Assembly: GCA_036495715.1 (NCBI GenBank)
Contig: DASXML010000074.1
Span: 62,001-126,000 of the forward strand
Reading direction: 5' to 3'
Source: Scandinavium sp036495715
GTDB lineage: Bacteria > Pseudomonadota > Gammaproteobacteria > Enterobacterales > Enterobacteriaceae
DNA: 64,000 bases
In this document: positions 45,317-53,850 of the stretch, in pieces
How positions within the stretch are numbered: the first letter of the stretch is position 1
How the letters are laid out: each line of letters starts with the position of its first letter
Program-made: the position numbers and the translations under genes
Notes under the pieces: model-generated
The model's input: only the letters and a program-made list of their open reading frames with translations
Told to the model about the DNA's origin: nothing
Databases searched by the model: none

Positions 45317-46798
45317 TTGCGTTCTTTAGTCTGCGATCTCCTGCAACTGCGTCTGGATGAACAGCCCGACGATAAATTGCACAAGAAGTTATATAACGCC
45401 GTGCGTCTGTCGATCCTCGACGGCAGCCTGCCGCCACAGAGCCGTCTGCCGCCGTCACGAGACCTGGCGACTCAGTTGCACCTGTCACGCAACACAGTGC
45501 TCACCGTCTACGAACAGCTGCTGGCAGAGGGTTATATCGTCTCGCGTTCCGGCAGTGGCACCTTCGTGGCAAAAACAGTGCCTGACGCGTTGCTGTTCGC
45601 CACCAGCAACCATGAAGCGAACGCCAGCGAATCCCGCAGCGTCAGCTTCTCGGAACGTGGCCAGGCGCTTCTGACGCACAGCCGCGCCAGTCCACGTCAA
45701 TGGGGCGCTTTTTTGCCCGGAGTGCCGGACGTGAATGAATTTCCTCACGCGTTGCTGCGCAAAATCCACACCCGCGTCAGCCGTAAACCGCAGCCGATGC
45801 AGCTCTCCTACAGCCCTTCTGGTGGTAGCCCGGCGCTACAGCAGGCGCTGATGGAATACCTGCGCGTGGCGCGCTCGGTGCGCTGCACGCCAGACCAAAT
45901 CCTCATTACCGAAGGCATTCATCAAGCGATTGATTTGGTTTCCCGAATGCTGTGCAACCCCGGCGACAGCGCGTGGATTGAAGAACCAGCCTATTGGGGG
46001 ATCCGCAATGTGTTGCAGATGAACGGCGTGAAATTGCAGGCGGTGGACGTCGATCTCAGCGGCATGAATCCACCGGAACCGGGAGACACACCGCCGCGTC
46101 TGATGTTTGTCACGCCGTCGCATCAGTATCCACTCGGCTGCGTGATGAGTCTTGAGCGCCGTCAGCGCCTGCTCGCGCTGGCGAAACAGACCGGCAGCTG
46201 GATTGTGGAGGACGATTACGACAGTGAGTTTCGTTTTTCCGGTCAGCCCATCCCGGCATTGCAAGGGCTGGTGGAAGACGCGCCGGTGATTTACATCGGC
46301 ACCTTCAGCAAAACCATGTGGCCGGGAATGCGCCTCGGTTATGTGGTGCTGCCGCGTCCTTTGGCGCAGTCACTGCGTACCGCGCATGCCGAACTGTACC
46401 GCAGCGGGCGATTGCTCGATCAGGAAGCGCTGGCGCTGTTTATTCGCGAAGGCCATTACACCGCACATATCCGTCGGATGCGTTTGCTGTATGCGCGTCG
46501 TCGCCAGCGGTTGGCGGGGCTGATTACCGATTATCTCGGCAAAGACGCGTTGAGCGAATTCAACGACAACGCCGGGCTGCATCTGGTGCTAAAACTCGGC
46601 GCGGGTTGTGATGACGTAGCGCTGGCAAAACGTGCCAATGAAAAAGGCGTGCTGGTGCGGCCCTTGTCGCGGTATTACCTGAATGAGGCGACGCAGCGCG
46701 GGCTGCTCATGGGGTTTGCGGCAATGCGTGAAGAAGAGATGGAAGGGGCGTTTAAGGTGTTGATGGGCTGTATAAACAACGAAAGCCCGACGGCGTAA
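45317..46798 (+). CDS. MocR/GabR-family transcriptional regulator with aminotransferase-like domain
   Basis: This is a fusion of a GntR-type DNA-binding domain and a fold-type I aminotransferase domain, acting as a pyridoxal-phosphate-dependent regulator. In the 493 residues, a winged helix-turn-helix covers about 20-84 (LPPSRDLATQLHLSRNTVLT, then SRSGSGTFV). The aminotransferase-like domain covers about 125-480. The cofactor lysine is kept (Lys332 in IGTFSKTMWPGMRLGY), as is the VEDDYDSEFRF stretch. Translation starts at TTG after GAGGGA. It is divergent from a GABA-type aminotransferase, the arrangement of gabR and gabT in Bacillus, so it is probably a GabR-like activator. A PdxR- or PtsJ-like role cannot be excluded. 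Confidence 0.85.
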   Translation: MRSLVCDLLQLRLDEQPDDKLHKKLYNAVRLSILDGSLPPQSRLPPSRDLATQLHLSRNTVLTVYEQLLAEGYIVSRSGSGTFVAKTVPDALLFATSNHEANASESRSVSFSERGQALLTHSRASPRQWGAFLPGVPDVNEFPHALLRKIHTRVSRKPQPMQLSYSPSGGSPALQQALMEYLRVARSVRCTPDQILITEGIHQAIDLVSRMLCNPGDSAWIEEPAYWGIRNVLQMNGVKLQAVDVDLSGMNPPEPGDTPPRLMFVTPSHQYPLGCVMSLERRQRLLALAKQTGSWIVEDDYDSEFRFSGQPIPALQGLVEDAPVIYIGTFSKTMWPGMRLGYVVLPRPLAQSLRTAHAELYRSGRLLDQEALALFIREGHYTAHIRRMRLLYARRRQRLAGLITDYLGKDALSEFNDNAGLHLVLKLGAGCDDVALAKRANEKGVLVRPLSRYYLNEATQRGLLMGFAAMREEEMEGAFKVLMGCINNESPTA

Positions 46799-46813
46799 AC
46801 CTTCGGGCTTTTC
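46781..46813 (+). terminator. rho-independent terminator overlapping the regulator stop codon
   Basis: GAAAGCCCGA at 46781-46790 pairs with TCGGGCTTTTC at 46803-46813. The stop codon TAA at 46796-46798 lies in the loop. The T-rich 3' arm serves as the U tract. Confidence 0.75.
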
Positions 46814-46827
46814 TTGGCTCTGGCTTT

Positions 46828-46948
46828 GTTGCCCGGCGGCGCTTTGCTTGCCGGACCTACGCATCTGTCGGGTGGCGACTTCGCCTTGCCAGACCTACGC
46901 ATCAGCAAGTGTTTTGTAGGCCCGGTAAGCGCTAGCACCGCCGGGCAA
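46828..46948. repeat. REP cluster between the MocR gene and rpoH
   Basis: Three REP-type units are seen: TTGCCCGGCGGCGCTTTGCT at 46829, GTCGGGTGGCGACTTCGCC at 46868 and, inverted, GTAGGCCCGGTAAGCGC with GCCGCCGGGCAA ending at 46949. They lie between the convergent regulator gene and rpoH. Confidence 0.8.
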
Positions 46949-46959
46949 TGGCTTTCGGC

Positions 46960-47814
46960 TTAGGCCTCAATCGCCACACGCAATTTTTTCATCGCGTTCT
47001 TTTCAAGCTGACGCACACGCTCTGCGGACACGCCGTAGCGGTCAGCCAACTCCTGCAGCGTGGACTTGTTGTCTTCGTCCAGCCAGCGGGCGCGGATAAT
47101 GTCCTGACTACGTTCGTCCAGACCTTCCATCGCGAGAGTCAGTTTGTTCGCCGCCTGCTCTTCCCAGTTGTCGTCTTCGATGCCGTCGGCAAAGTTAGAC
47201 GTTTTATCCTGCAGATAGAGCACTGGCGCGACAGAATGGCTTTCGGAGTCATCGTCTGACGACATATCAAAAGCCATGTCCTGTGCGGACATTCGCGATT
47301 CCATTTCACGCACGTCTTTGCTGGAAACACCCAGCTCACGCGCAACCATTTCCACTTCATCCTGATTGAACCAGCCCAAACGCTGCTTAGTTTTACGCAG
47401 GTTAAAGAACAGCTTACGCTGCGCTTTGGTGGTCGCGACTTTCACGATACGCCAGTTACGCAGGACGTATTCATGAATTTCCGCTTTGATCCAGTGCACG
47501 GCGAAGGAGACCAGACGCACGCCCACTTCCGGGTTGAAGCGGCGCACGGCTTTCATCAGGCCGATGTTACCTTCCTGAATCAAATCCGCCTGCGGCAGGC
47601 CGTAGCCCGAGTAGTTACGAGCAACGTGAACAACAAAGCGCAGGTGAGACAGGATCAGCGTCTTCGCTGCTTCCAGATCACCCTGGTAATGCAGCTTCTC
47701 CGCCAATGCCCGCTCTTCATCAGCCGTTAACATCGGCCAAGCGTTTGACGCCCGGATGTAAGCATCCAGGTTGCCAATAGGGGCTAAAGCTAAAGTTTGC
47801 ATTTCTTTGGTCAT
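46960..47814 (-). CDS. rpoH: RNA polymerase sigma-32 (heat-shock sigma factor) RpoH
   Basis: RpoH directs RNA polymerase to heat-shock promoters. It has 284 residues, as in E. coli. Region 2 includes YGLPQADLIQEGNIGLMKAV. The RpoH-specific box QRKLFFNLR is at residues 132-140, and region 4 ends with the helix-turn-helix LQELADRYGVSAERVRQLEK. The early coding sequence and leader form a heat-melted RNA structure in E. coli; the high conservation here suggests the same, but folding was not calculated. It is a single gene downstream of ftsX, with its own promoters. Confidence 0.98.
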   Translation of the reverse strand: MTKEMQTLALAPIGNLDAYIRASNAWPMLTADEERALAEKLHYQGDLEAAKTLILSHLRFVVHVARNYSGYGLPQADLIQEGNIGLMKAVRRFNPEVGVRLVSFAVHWIKAEIHEYVLRNWRIVKVATTKAQRKLFFNLRKTKQRLGWFNQDEVEMVARELGVSSKDVREMESRMSAQDMAFDMSSDDDSESHSVAPVLYLQDKTSNFADGIEDDNWEEQAANKLTLAMEGLDERSQDIIRARWLDEDNKSTLQELADRYGVSAERVRQLEKNAMKKLRVAIEA

Positions 47815-47910
47815 TCAAATCCTCTCAATTTACGTCCTGGCCTTGTTTGTCCCCATCAGGCAACTTTCGGGCCAGTTGTTACGAGCAGCGAGATTAACAT
47901 TCGCATTTTT

Positions 47911-47939
47911 ATCAGACAGTGATGTTATCCACAAGTTCC
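47911..47939 (-). promoter_or_regulatory. sigma-E promoter (P3-like) of rpoH with DnaA box
   Basis: On the minus strand GGAACTT (47933-47939) and TCTGAT (47911-47916) are spaced by 16 bp, a sigma-E promoter pattern matching E. coli rpoH P3. A perfect DnaA box, TTATCCACA, on the plus strand at 47925-47933 lies inside it, as in E. coli, where DnaA represses this region. Confidence 0.8.
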
Positions 47940-48005
47940 ATGCAACGATGTGAATAGATTACGCACAAATTGTGACATCACGATGATAGTGTTTGCGGGG
48001 ACGAT

Positions 48006-48130
<125 letters not shown>

Positions 48131-48201
48131 AAACTCTCCCTGCGAACAGGAACGTAATGCGGCTACATATTGCAGCAGGGAGAGAGTATATCAGACTTTT
48201 T

Positions 48202-49260
48202 TTATTCCGGCGTAAAGTGGCGTAAATGTTGAACCGTCGCCAGCCACGCCGCTATCCAGCCGATCATTGAGCAGACGATCAGCATCAGCAGGCATTCGTC
48301 CAGACCTAAACCACTGAGTTCAAACTGCGTGCCAAAGACCTTCGCCACTTCCGTGACCGCTGACGATAAACGCAGCACCAGAATTTCAGACAGGATCAGC
48401 GACAGGAACGCCCCGGAAAAACCTAGCAACGCCCCGCCGTACAGGAACGGGCGCAGAATAAAGCCATCTGTCGCACCAATCAGTTTCTGCACGTTGATGG
48501 TGTCACGGCGCGCAAAAATACTCAGACGCACGCTGTTACCGATGACGAGGAACACCGCCGCAATCATCAGCACGCCAATCATTGCCGCCACGCGACCAAC
48601 CAGACCCGTAATCGAGGAAAGACGCGCGAACCAGCTGTCGTCCATCCGCACTTCATCGACGCCCTGGATTTTCGACACGCGATCGCGCAGGGTATTCAAT
48701 GAGTCGGTGCCCTGGAAATCGAGTTTAGGAATAACCACTGCAACTGCGGGTAACGGGTTCTCTTCCAGCATATCCAGCGCACCGCCGAAGCCAGACCAGT
48801 TGCGGAACTCACCCAGCGCTTCGTCACGGGAAAGATAATTCACCTTGTCCACGCCCTGCTCGGCCTGCAACTGCCCGACAACTTTCGCTGCCGCGTCATC
48901 ATCCAGCGTTTTTTCGAGATACACCGTGATTTGCGGCGACGGATAATACTGTGATGCCGCGGTGTTCACGTTCTTGTAAACCATGTAGCAGACGCTCGGC
49001 AGCGTGAGGGAAATGGCAATCACCATCACCGTCAGGAATGTCGCCACCGGTTTGCTTTTCAAGTCCTGCAAGGCACCGTGAAACGCATAGCGCACCTGCT
49101 CATTAAAGACGTTGGTTTTACGGGAAGGCGGTTTTGGCGAAGACTTCGCGCGTTTCGGCGCATTACCGCCGCTGTTACTGCTCCCGCGACCCGCATTACG
49201 TATCCTGTCGAAACGGTTACCAAACTGGCGGATGTGATTCATCGCTTCACGTTTATTCAC
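48202..49260 (-). CDS. ftsX: cell division protein FtsX
   Basis: FtsX is the membrane partner of FtsE; the complex activates the peptidoglycan hydrolase regulator EnvC at the septum. It has 352 residues, as in E. coli. A basic cytoplasmic N-terminal region (about 1-75) precedes a first membrane segment near 80-100, a periplasmic domain (about 105-215) and three further membrane segments. It overlaps the end of ftsE by 8 bp. Confidence 0.97.
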   Translation of the reverse strand: MNKREAMNHIRQFGNRFDRIRNAGRGSSNSGGNAPKRAKSSPKPPSRKTNVFNEQVRYAFHGALQDLKSKPVATFLTVMVIAISLTLPSVCYMVYKNVNTAASQYYPSPQITVYLEKTLDDDAAAKVVGQLQAEQGVDKVNYLSRDEALGEFRNWSGFGGALDMLEENPLPAVAVVIPKLDFQGTDSLNTLRDRVSKIQGVDEVRMDDSWFARLSSITGLVGRVAAMIGVLMIAAVFLVIGNSVRLSIFARRDTINVQKLIGATDGFILRPFLYGGALLGFSGAFLSLILSEILVLRLSSAVTEVAKVFGTQFELSGLGLDECLLMLIVCSMIGWIAAWLATVQHLRHFTPE

Positions 49261-49918
49261 CGTAGCCTCCGTGCAAATGCCCGTCGCTGAGATTCAACAT
49301 GCGGTATGAACGGCTGGAGATAAGTCCCATGTCATGGGTCGCCATCAGCACCGTTACCCCAACGCGGTTGAATTCTTCAAACAGACGCAAAATGCCTTCC
49401 GACAACGCCTCATCAAGGTTACCAGTCGGTTCATCCGCCAGCAGCACCGCCGGTTTGTTCACCACCGCGCGGGCGATGCCCACGCGCTGCTGTTCACCGC
49501 CAGAGAGCTGAATCGGCAGGTTTTTCGCTTTGTCGAGCAGCCCGACTTTATCGAGCGCCGCCGACACACGACGACGGATGTCATCGTTGCTGGCACCGGC
49601 GATAATCAGCGGGATCGCCACGTTATCAAACACGGTGCGATCCATCAGCAGATGGTGATCCTGGAAAATCATACCAATCTGGCGACGCAGAAACGGCACT
49701 TCGCGGTTTTTCAGACGGCTGATGTCATGGCCGCTGAACCAGATTTTCCCGGTGCTTGGGCGCTCAATACCGCAAATGAGCTTGAGCAGGGTACTTTTCC
49801 CTGCGCCGGAGTGGCCGGTCAGAAAGGCCATCTCACCCGGCTGCAACTGGAAGTTAATCCCTTGCAGCGCTTGTCTCCCACCGAGATAGGCTTTGCTGAC
49901 TTGTTCAAAGCGAATCAT
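49253..49918 (-). CDS. ftsE: cell division ATP-binding protein FtsE
   Basis: FtsE is the ATPase of FtsEX. It has 221 residues (E. coli 222), with Walker A GHSGAGKST near residues 36-44, signature LSGGEQQRVGIARA and Walker B VLLADEPTGNLD. It sits two bases after the ftsY stop, within the ftsYEX operon. Confidence 0.97.
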   Translation of the reverse strand: MIRFEQVSKAYLGGRQALQGINFQLQPGEMAFLTGHSGAGKSTLLKLICGIERPSTGKIWFSGHDISRLKNREVPFLRRQIGMIFQDHHLLMDRTVFDNVAIPLIIAGASNDDIRRRVSAALDKVGLLDKAKNLPIQLSGGEQQRVGIARAVVNKPAVLLADEPTGNLDEALSEGILRLFEEFNRVGVTVLMATHDMGLISSRSYRMLNLSDGHLHGGYGE

Positions 49919-49920
49919 TG

Positions 49921-51546
49921 TTAATCCTCTCGGGCAAAAAGTGCCTCAATAAAATCGTCCGATTTAAACGGACGCAAATCTTCGATACGTTCGCCGACGC
50001 CAATGTAGCGAATCGGAATGCCAAACTGATCGGCCACCGAGAAGATAACGCCACCCTTGGCGGTCCCGTCCAGTTTAGTCAATGTGATGCCCGTCAGCCC
50101 AACGGCTTCGTGGAACAGCTTCGCCTGGCTGATGGCATTCTGACCGGTGCTGGCATCGAGGGTCAGCATAATTTCGTGTGGCGCGTCTTCATCCAGCTTT
50201 TTCATCACGCGAACGATTTTCTTCAACTCTTCCATCAAGTGCGCTTTATTCTGCAAACGCCCTGCGGTGTCGGCGATCAGAACATCGACGTTACGCGCTT
50301 TCGCAGCCTGAATGGCATCGAAAATCACCGAGGCGGAATCTGCTCCGGTATGCTGCGCAATCACCGGGATGTCGTTACGCTGGCCCCAGACCTGGAGCTG
50401 CTCGACCGCTGCGGCACGGAACGTATCACCCGCCGCCAGCATCACCGATTTACCCTGTTGCTCAAACTGACGCGCCATCTTGCCGATGGTGGTGGTTTTA
50501 CCCACGCCATTGACGCCCACCATCAGAATAACAAATGGAGATTTTCCTTCAATATTAAGCGGTTCATCCACTTTTGCGAGGATTTCACTCATTTCATCTT
50601 TCAGCAAACCGTACAACGCTTCGGCGTCGCGTAACTGTTTGCGGCTCGCGCCTTCGGTCAGGCTGGCGATGATTTTACGGGTGGTGTCCACGCCGACATC
50701 GGCAATCAGCAGCTGTTCTTCCAGCTCTTCAAACAAATCATCATCGATTTTCTTGCCGCGGAACAGGCTGATAAATCCGGAACCGAGATTTTCTTTGGTT
50801 TTCAGCAGACTGCGTTTAAGACGCGCGAAGAAACCTTCTTTCGTTGGGCGCTCTTGCTCCTGCAGCGGCTGTTCTTCGTTCGTTTCTTCCGCGCTGTCTT
50901 CTGGTGCATCGATGGCGTTTTCTGCCGCATCGGCAGCCGCCAACGCCTGGGCTTCACGTTCTTCGTCGCTCAGTTCGTCTTCAACCAGCGCTTCCTCAGG
51001 AATCGCTTCTTCGACAACCGTTTGTTCCGGGATCATGTCTTCAGCAGCGGCGTCTTCAACCACTGGCGGGTGAGCGATAACCGCTTCTTCTTCAACGACA
51101 ACCGCTGACTCTTCTTCAGCCATCTCTTCCGGCAGCGGCAACGCTTCGTGCTCGATAGCGGCTTCGGGTTCAGCGTCAACGCGCGGGGCTTCAACAGGTG
51201 CGACGATTTCAGCCACGACTTCCGGCTCAATCGGCTGCGGTGTGGTGCTGTGAACAACCTCTTCGGTCACTTCCACAACGTCTTGCGCGAACGCCTGTGT
51301 CTCTGTTTCGCTGTGCGCGGTAACTTCGGCTTCCGGTTCAGCAATATTCTCTTCCGGGACCGCGTCCGCTTCCTGAACAGCCGCTGGCTCAACCGCGACA
51401 TCTGCAACAGCATCCTGTTCAATGACAGGCTCTACGGGCGCCTGCTGCGCTTCGCTTTGCTGCTGTTCGGCTTCCTGTTGCTGCTCTTGTTCTTTCTGTC
51501 CAAAGCCCAGCCAGGAGAAAAAGCCTCTTTTTTTGTCTTTTGCCAT
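49921..51546 (-). CDS. ftsY: signal recognition particle receptor FtsY
   Basis: FtsY receives SRP-bound ribosomes at the inner membrane. The start MAKDKKRGFFSWLGFGQKEQ at 51546 gives 541 residues, about 44 more than E. coli FtsY. The excess is in the acidic N-terminal A domain (about 20-240, runs of Glu, Ala, Val and Gln). The NG domain starts near RPTKEGFFARLKRSLLKTKE and has the GTPase motifs GVNGVGKTTT, DTFRAAA, DTAGR and TKLDG, all intact. It is first in ftsYEX and divergent from rsmD. Longer open frame upstream of 51546 lies over the rsmD promoter. Confidence 0.97.
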   Translation of the reverse strand: MAKDKKRGFFSWLGFGQKEQEQQQEAEQQQSEAQQAPVEPVIEQDAVADVAVEPAAVQEADAVPEENIAEPEAEVTAHSETETQAFAQDVVEVTEEVVHSTTPQPIEPEVVAEIVAPVEAPRVDAEPEAAIEHEALPLPEEMAEEESAVVVEEEAVIAHPPVVEDAAAEDMIPEQTVVEEAIPEEALVEDELSDEEREAQALAAADAAENAIDAPEDSAEETNEEQPLQEQERPTKEGFFARLKRSLLKTKENLGSGFISLFRGKKIDDDLFEELEEQLLIADVGVDTTRKIIASLTEGASRKQLRDAEALYGLLKDEMSEILAKVDEPLNIEGKSPFVILMVGVNGVGKTTTIGKMARQFEQQGKSVMLAAGDTFRAAAVEQLQVWGQRNDIPVIAQHTGADSASVIFDAIQAAKARNVDVLIADTAGRLQNKAHLMEELKKIVRVMKKLDEDAPHEIMLTLDASTGQNAISQAKLFHEAVGLTGITLTKLDGTAKGGVIFSVADQFGIPIRYIGVGERIEDLRPFKSDDFIEALFARED

Positions 51547-51684
51547 TTGCGAGCACGCTCTTCGCTGTTGATTCCAGGTACGGCTATGTACATGGAAGCT
51601 AAAAAAATGATGAAATAGTCTATCACTTAACTTAACGCGCATCACCGCCTGGAAAAGTAATCCGGCATTGAGCAGAGCTGAGAT

Positions 51685-52281
51685 ATGAAAAAACCAAACC
51701 ACTCCGGCAGCGGTCAGATCCGCATTATAGGCGGGCAATGGCGGGGCCGTAAGCTCCCGGTGCCTGATAGCCCAGGCCTGCGCCCGACCACCGATCGGGT
51801 CCGCGAGACGCTGTTTAACTGGCTTGCGCCAACGATGGTGGATGCTCGCTGCCTCGACTGTTTCGCCGGAAGCGGCGCGTTAGGGCTTGAAGCCCTCTCC
51901 CGTTATGCCGGGAGCGCGACCCTTTTAGAGATGGATCGCCACGTCGCACAACAGTTACAAAAAAATCTCGTCACGCTCAACGCCCGTAACGCGAAAGTGG
52001 TCAACACCAACAGCTTAACGTTCCTGGCGCAGCCGGGCACGCCGCATGATGTGGTGTTTATCGACCCGCCGTTCCGTAAAGGGTTGCTGGAAGAAACACT
52101 GACACTGCTGGAAACCCACGGCTGGCTGGCAGACAATGCGCTGATTTACGTCGAAAGCGAAGTGGAGAACGGGCTGCCGCCGGTTCCCGCGCACTGGAAT
52201 TTACACCGCGAAAAGGTGGCCGGTCAGGTCGCTTATCGTCTTTATCATCGTGAAGCACAAGGAAACAATGATGCTGCTTAA
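51685..52281 (+). CDS. rsmD: 16S rRNA (guanine-966-N2)-methyltransferase RsmD
   Basis: RsmD methylates G966 of 16S rRNA in the assembled small subunit. It has 198 residues, as in E. coli. The S-adenosylmethionine site is DCFAGSGALGLEALSRY near residues 53-69, and the catalytic motif IV is FIDPPFRKG near residues 123-131. It is divergent from ftsY, and its end overlaps the yhhL start. Confidence 0.97.
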   Translation: MKKPNHSGSGQIRIIGGQWRGRKLPVPDSPGLRPTTDRVRETLFNWLAPTMVDARCLDCFAGSGALGLEALSRYAGSATLLEMDRHVAQQLQKNLVTLNARNAKVVNTNSLTFLAQPGTPHDVVFIDPPFRKGLLEETLTLLETHGWLADNALIYVESEVENGLPPVPAHWNLHREKVAGQVAYRLYHREAQGNNDAA

Positions 52282-52543
52282 TATCGGCCGCTTACTGATG
52301 CTTTGCGTCTGGGCTTTTCTGGTCCTCAACGTCCTGCATCCGTTCAAATTCCCGGTCAATATCTTCGTCAACGTGGCGCTGATTTTTATGATCCTGATGC
52401 ACGGCCTGCAAATGACCCTGCTAAAAGCTACCATGCCTAAAGATGGCCCACAGATGACGCGCGGCGATCAAGTTCGGGTATTTTTGTTTGGCGTGTTTGA
52501 GCTGATTGCCTGGCAGAAGAAAATGACGCCAAAGAAGAAGTAA
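52268..52543 (+). CDS. yhhL: DUF1145 family inner membrane protein YhhL
   Basis: Function unknown. The chosen ATG at 52268 (MMLLNIGRLLMLCVWAFLVL) follows AAGGA and gives 91 residues; the next codon is also ATG and could be used. Two hydrophobic segments (about 3-24 and 31-51) and a basic C-terminus suggest a small inner membrane protein with both ends in the cytoplasm. It overlaps rsmD by 14 bp, suggesting translational coupling. Confidence 0.9.
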   Translation: MMLLNIGRLLMLCVWAFLVLNVLHPFKFPVNIFVNVALIFMILMHGLQMTLLKATMPKDGPQMTRGDQVRVFLFGVFELIAWQKKMTPKKK

Positions 52544-52551
52544 TGTTGCGA

Positions 52552-52637
52552 TGCCGGGTGGCGCTATTTTGTAGGCCCTGCAAGCGCAGCGCCGCCGGGC
52601 AAAATGCCTGATGGCGCTGCGCTTATCAGGCCTACAA
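52552..52637. repeat. REP cluster between yhhL and yhhM
   Basis: GCCGGGTGGCGCTATTTTG at 52553, GCAAGCGCAGCGCCGCCGGG near 52579 and GCCTGATGGCGCTGCGCTTA near 52606 are REP-type units lying between convergent genes. Confidence 0.8.
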
Positions 52638-52645
52638 AACCAATG

Positions 52646-53002
52646 TTATTCGGCTTTAAATTCAACGAACTGTGAGCCTTTGTAGCTCAACGTCCCTTTG
52701 TCACCGACATTCAACTGGTGATAGACTTTTTCGTCCAGACGGAAACTCACTTCCAGCCCGCCATTTTCTGGCTTAAAACTCGCCTCATAGCGCATGTCGC
52801 TGCCCGCCGGGGCGACGATTTGCTGACGTGAACGGCGGTCATTAAGTACCTTTTCACGCTTATTAGTGACCACTACCCGTTTTTGCTGCAACGGTGCGGC
52901 TTCGTTATCCATTTTTTCCCGGCGCTGCTGCACGAAGCGGAACGAGGCGGCTACGACAATAATCGCCACCACAATCACAAAAAAGAGCGGCATTTTGCTC
53001 AT
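52646..53002 (-). CDS. yhhM: DUF2500 family protein YhhM
   Basis: Function unknown. The 118 residues (E. coli 119) have an N-terminal membrane anchor, MSKMPLFFVIVVAIIVVAAS, followed by a basic stretch and a periplasmic or cytosolic domain with the family's MRYEASFKPENGGLEVSFRL. It is a single gene, convergent with yhhL and divergent from yhhN. Confidence 0.93.
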   Translation of the reverse strand: MSKMPLFFVIVVAIIVVAASFRFVQQRREKMDNEAAPLQQKRVVVTNKREKVLNDRRSRQQIVAPAGSDMRYEASFKPENGGLEVSFRLDEKVYHQLNVGDKGTLSYKGSQFVEFKAE

Positions 53003-53144
53003 CGGAAGGTTCTCTCCGTGTCTGGTAAGAATTAACGCAAAAAAGAATACCTTGCCTGCCCCGCCATTGCTATCTAACCACCCTCGCCACTACACTGAAC
53101 GAAGAGAGTTTATACATCAATAACAGATACAGGGACTTAATATC

Positions 53145-53771
53145 ATGCTTTGGTCATTCATAGCTGTCTGTTTATCCGGTTGGTTGTACGTCGACGCCTC
53201 CTATCGTGGCCCGGTGTGGCAGCGCTGGGTCTTCAAACCCGTCACGCTGATCCTCCTGTTGCTGCTCGCCTGGCAAGCGCCGATGTTTAACGCGATCAGC
53301 TATCTGGTGCTGGCCGGTCTGTGCGCTTCGCTGATCGGTGATGCGCTGACGCTGCTGTCACGCGAACGCCTGCTGTACGCCATTGGCGCGTTCTTCCTGT
53401 CTCATCTGTTGTATACGATTTGGTTCGCCAGCCAAATGACGCTGTCGTTCTTCTGGCCGTTGCCGCTGGTATTGCTGGTGATTGGCGTGCTGCTGATTGC
53501 CGTTATCTGGTCGCGCCTGGAAGATCTGCGCCTGCCGGTATGTACGTTTATCGCGATGACGCTGGTGATGGTGTGGCTCGCCGGTGAACTGTGGTTCTTC
53601 CGTCCGGTGGATACCGCGCTGTCCAGCTTCCTTGGCGCGGCGCTGCTGCTCATCAGTAATATCGTCTGGCTGGGCAGTCACTACCGCCGTCGTTTTCGCG
53701 GCGACAGCGCTATTGCCTCGGCCTGTTACTTCGCCGGACACTTTTTGATCGTCCGCGCGCTGTATTTGTAA
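53145..53771 (+). CDS. yhhN: YhhN family (TMEM86-like) inner membrane protein
   Basis: This is a multi-span membrane protein of the YhhN/TMEM86 family, whose animal members are lysoplasmalogenases; bacterial activity is not settled. The 208 residues match E. coli YhhN, with about seven or eight hydrophobic segments and the conserved LCASLIGDALTLL and GAFFLSHLLYTIWF stretches. It lies upstream of zntA, whose promoter begins right after its stop. Confidence 0.94.
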   Translation: MLWSFIAVCLSGWLYVDASYRGPVWQRWVFKPVTLILLLLLAWQAPMFNAISYLVLAGLCASLIGDALTLLSRERLLYAIGAFFLSHLLYTIWFASQMTLSFFWPLPLVLLVIGVLLIAVIWSRLEDLRLPVCTFIAMTLVMVWLAGELWFFRPVDTALSSFLGAALLLISNIVWLGSHYRRRFRGDSAIASACYFAGHFLIVRALYL

Positions 53772-53779
53772 AAAGAGGC

Positions 53780-53811
53780 TTGACTCTGGAGTCGACTCCA
53801 AAGTGTATGCT
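53780..53811 (+). promoter_or_regulatory. zntA promoter with ZntR operator
   Basis: The -35 element TTGACT (53780-53785) and -10 element TATGCT (53806-53811) are 20 bp apart, the over-long spacing used by MerR-family activators. The spacer holds the dyad CTGGAGTCGACTCCAA, nearly identical to the ZntR site of E. coli zntA. Confidence 0.93.
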
Positions 53812-53850
53812 CTGCGTTATTGAGACAGTTTTCATTAACAGGAGAGTGCC

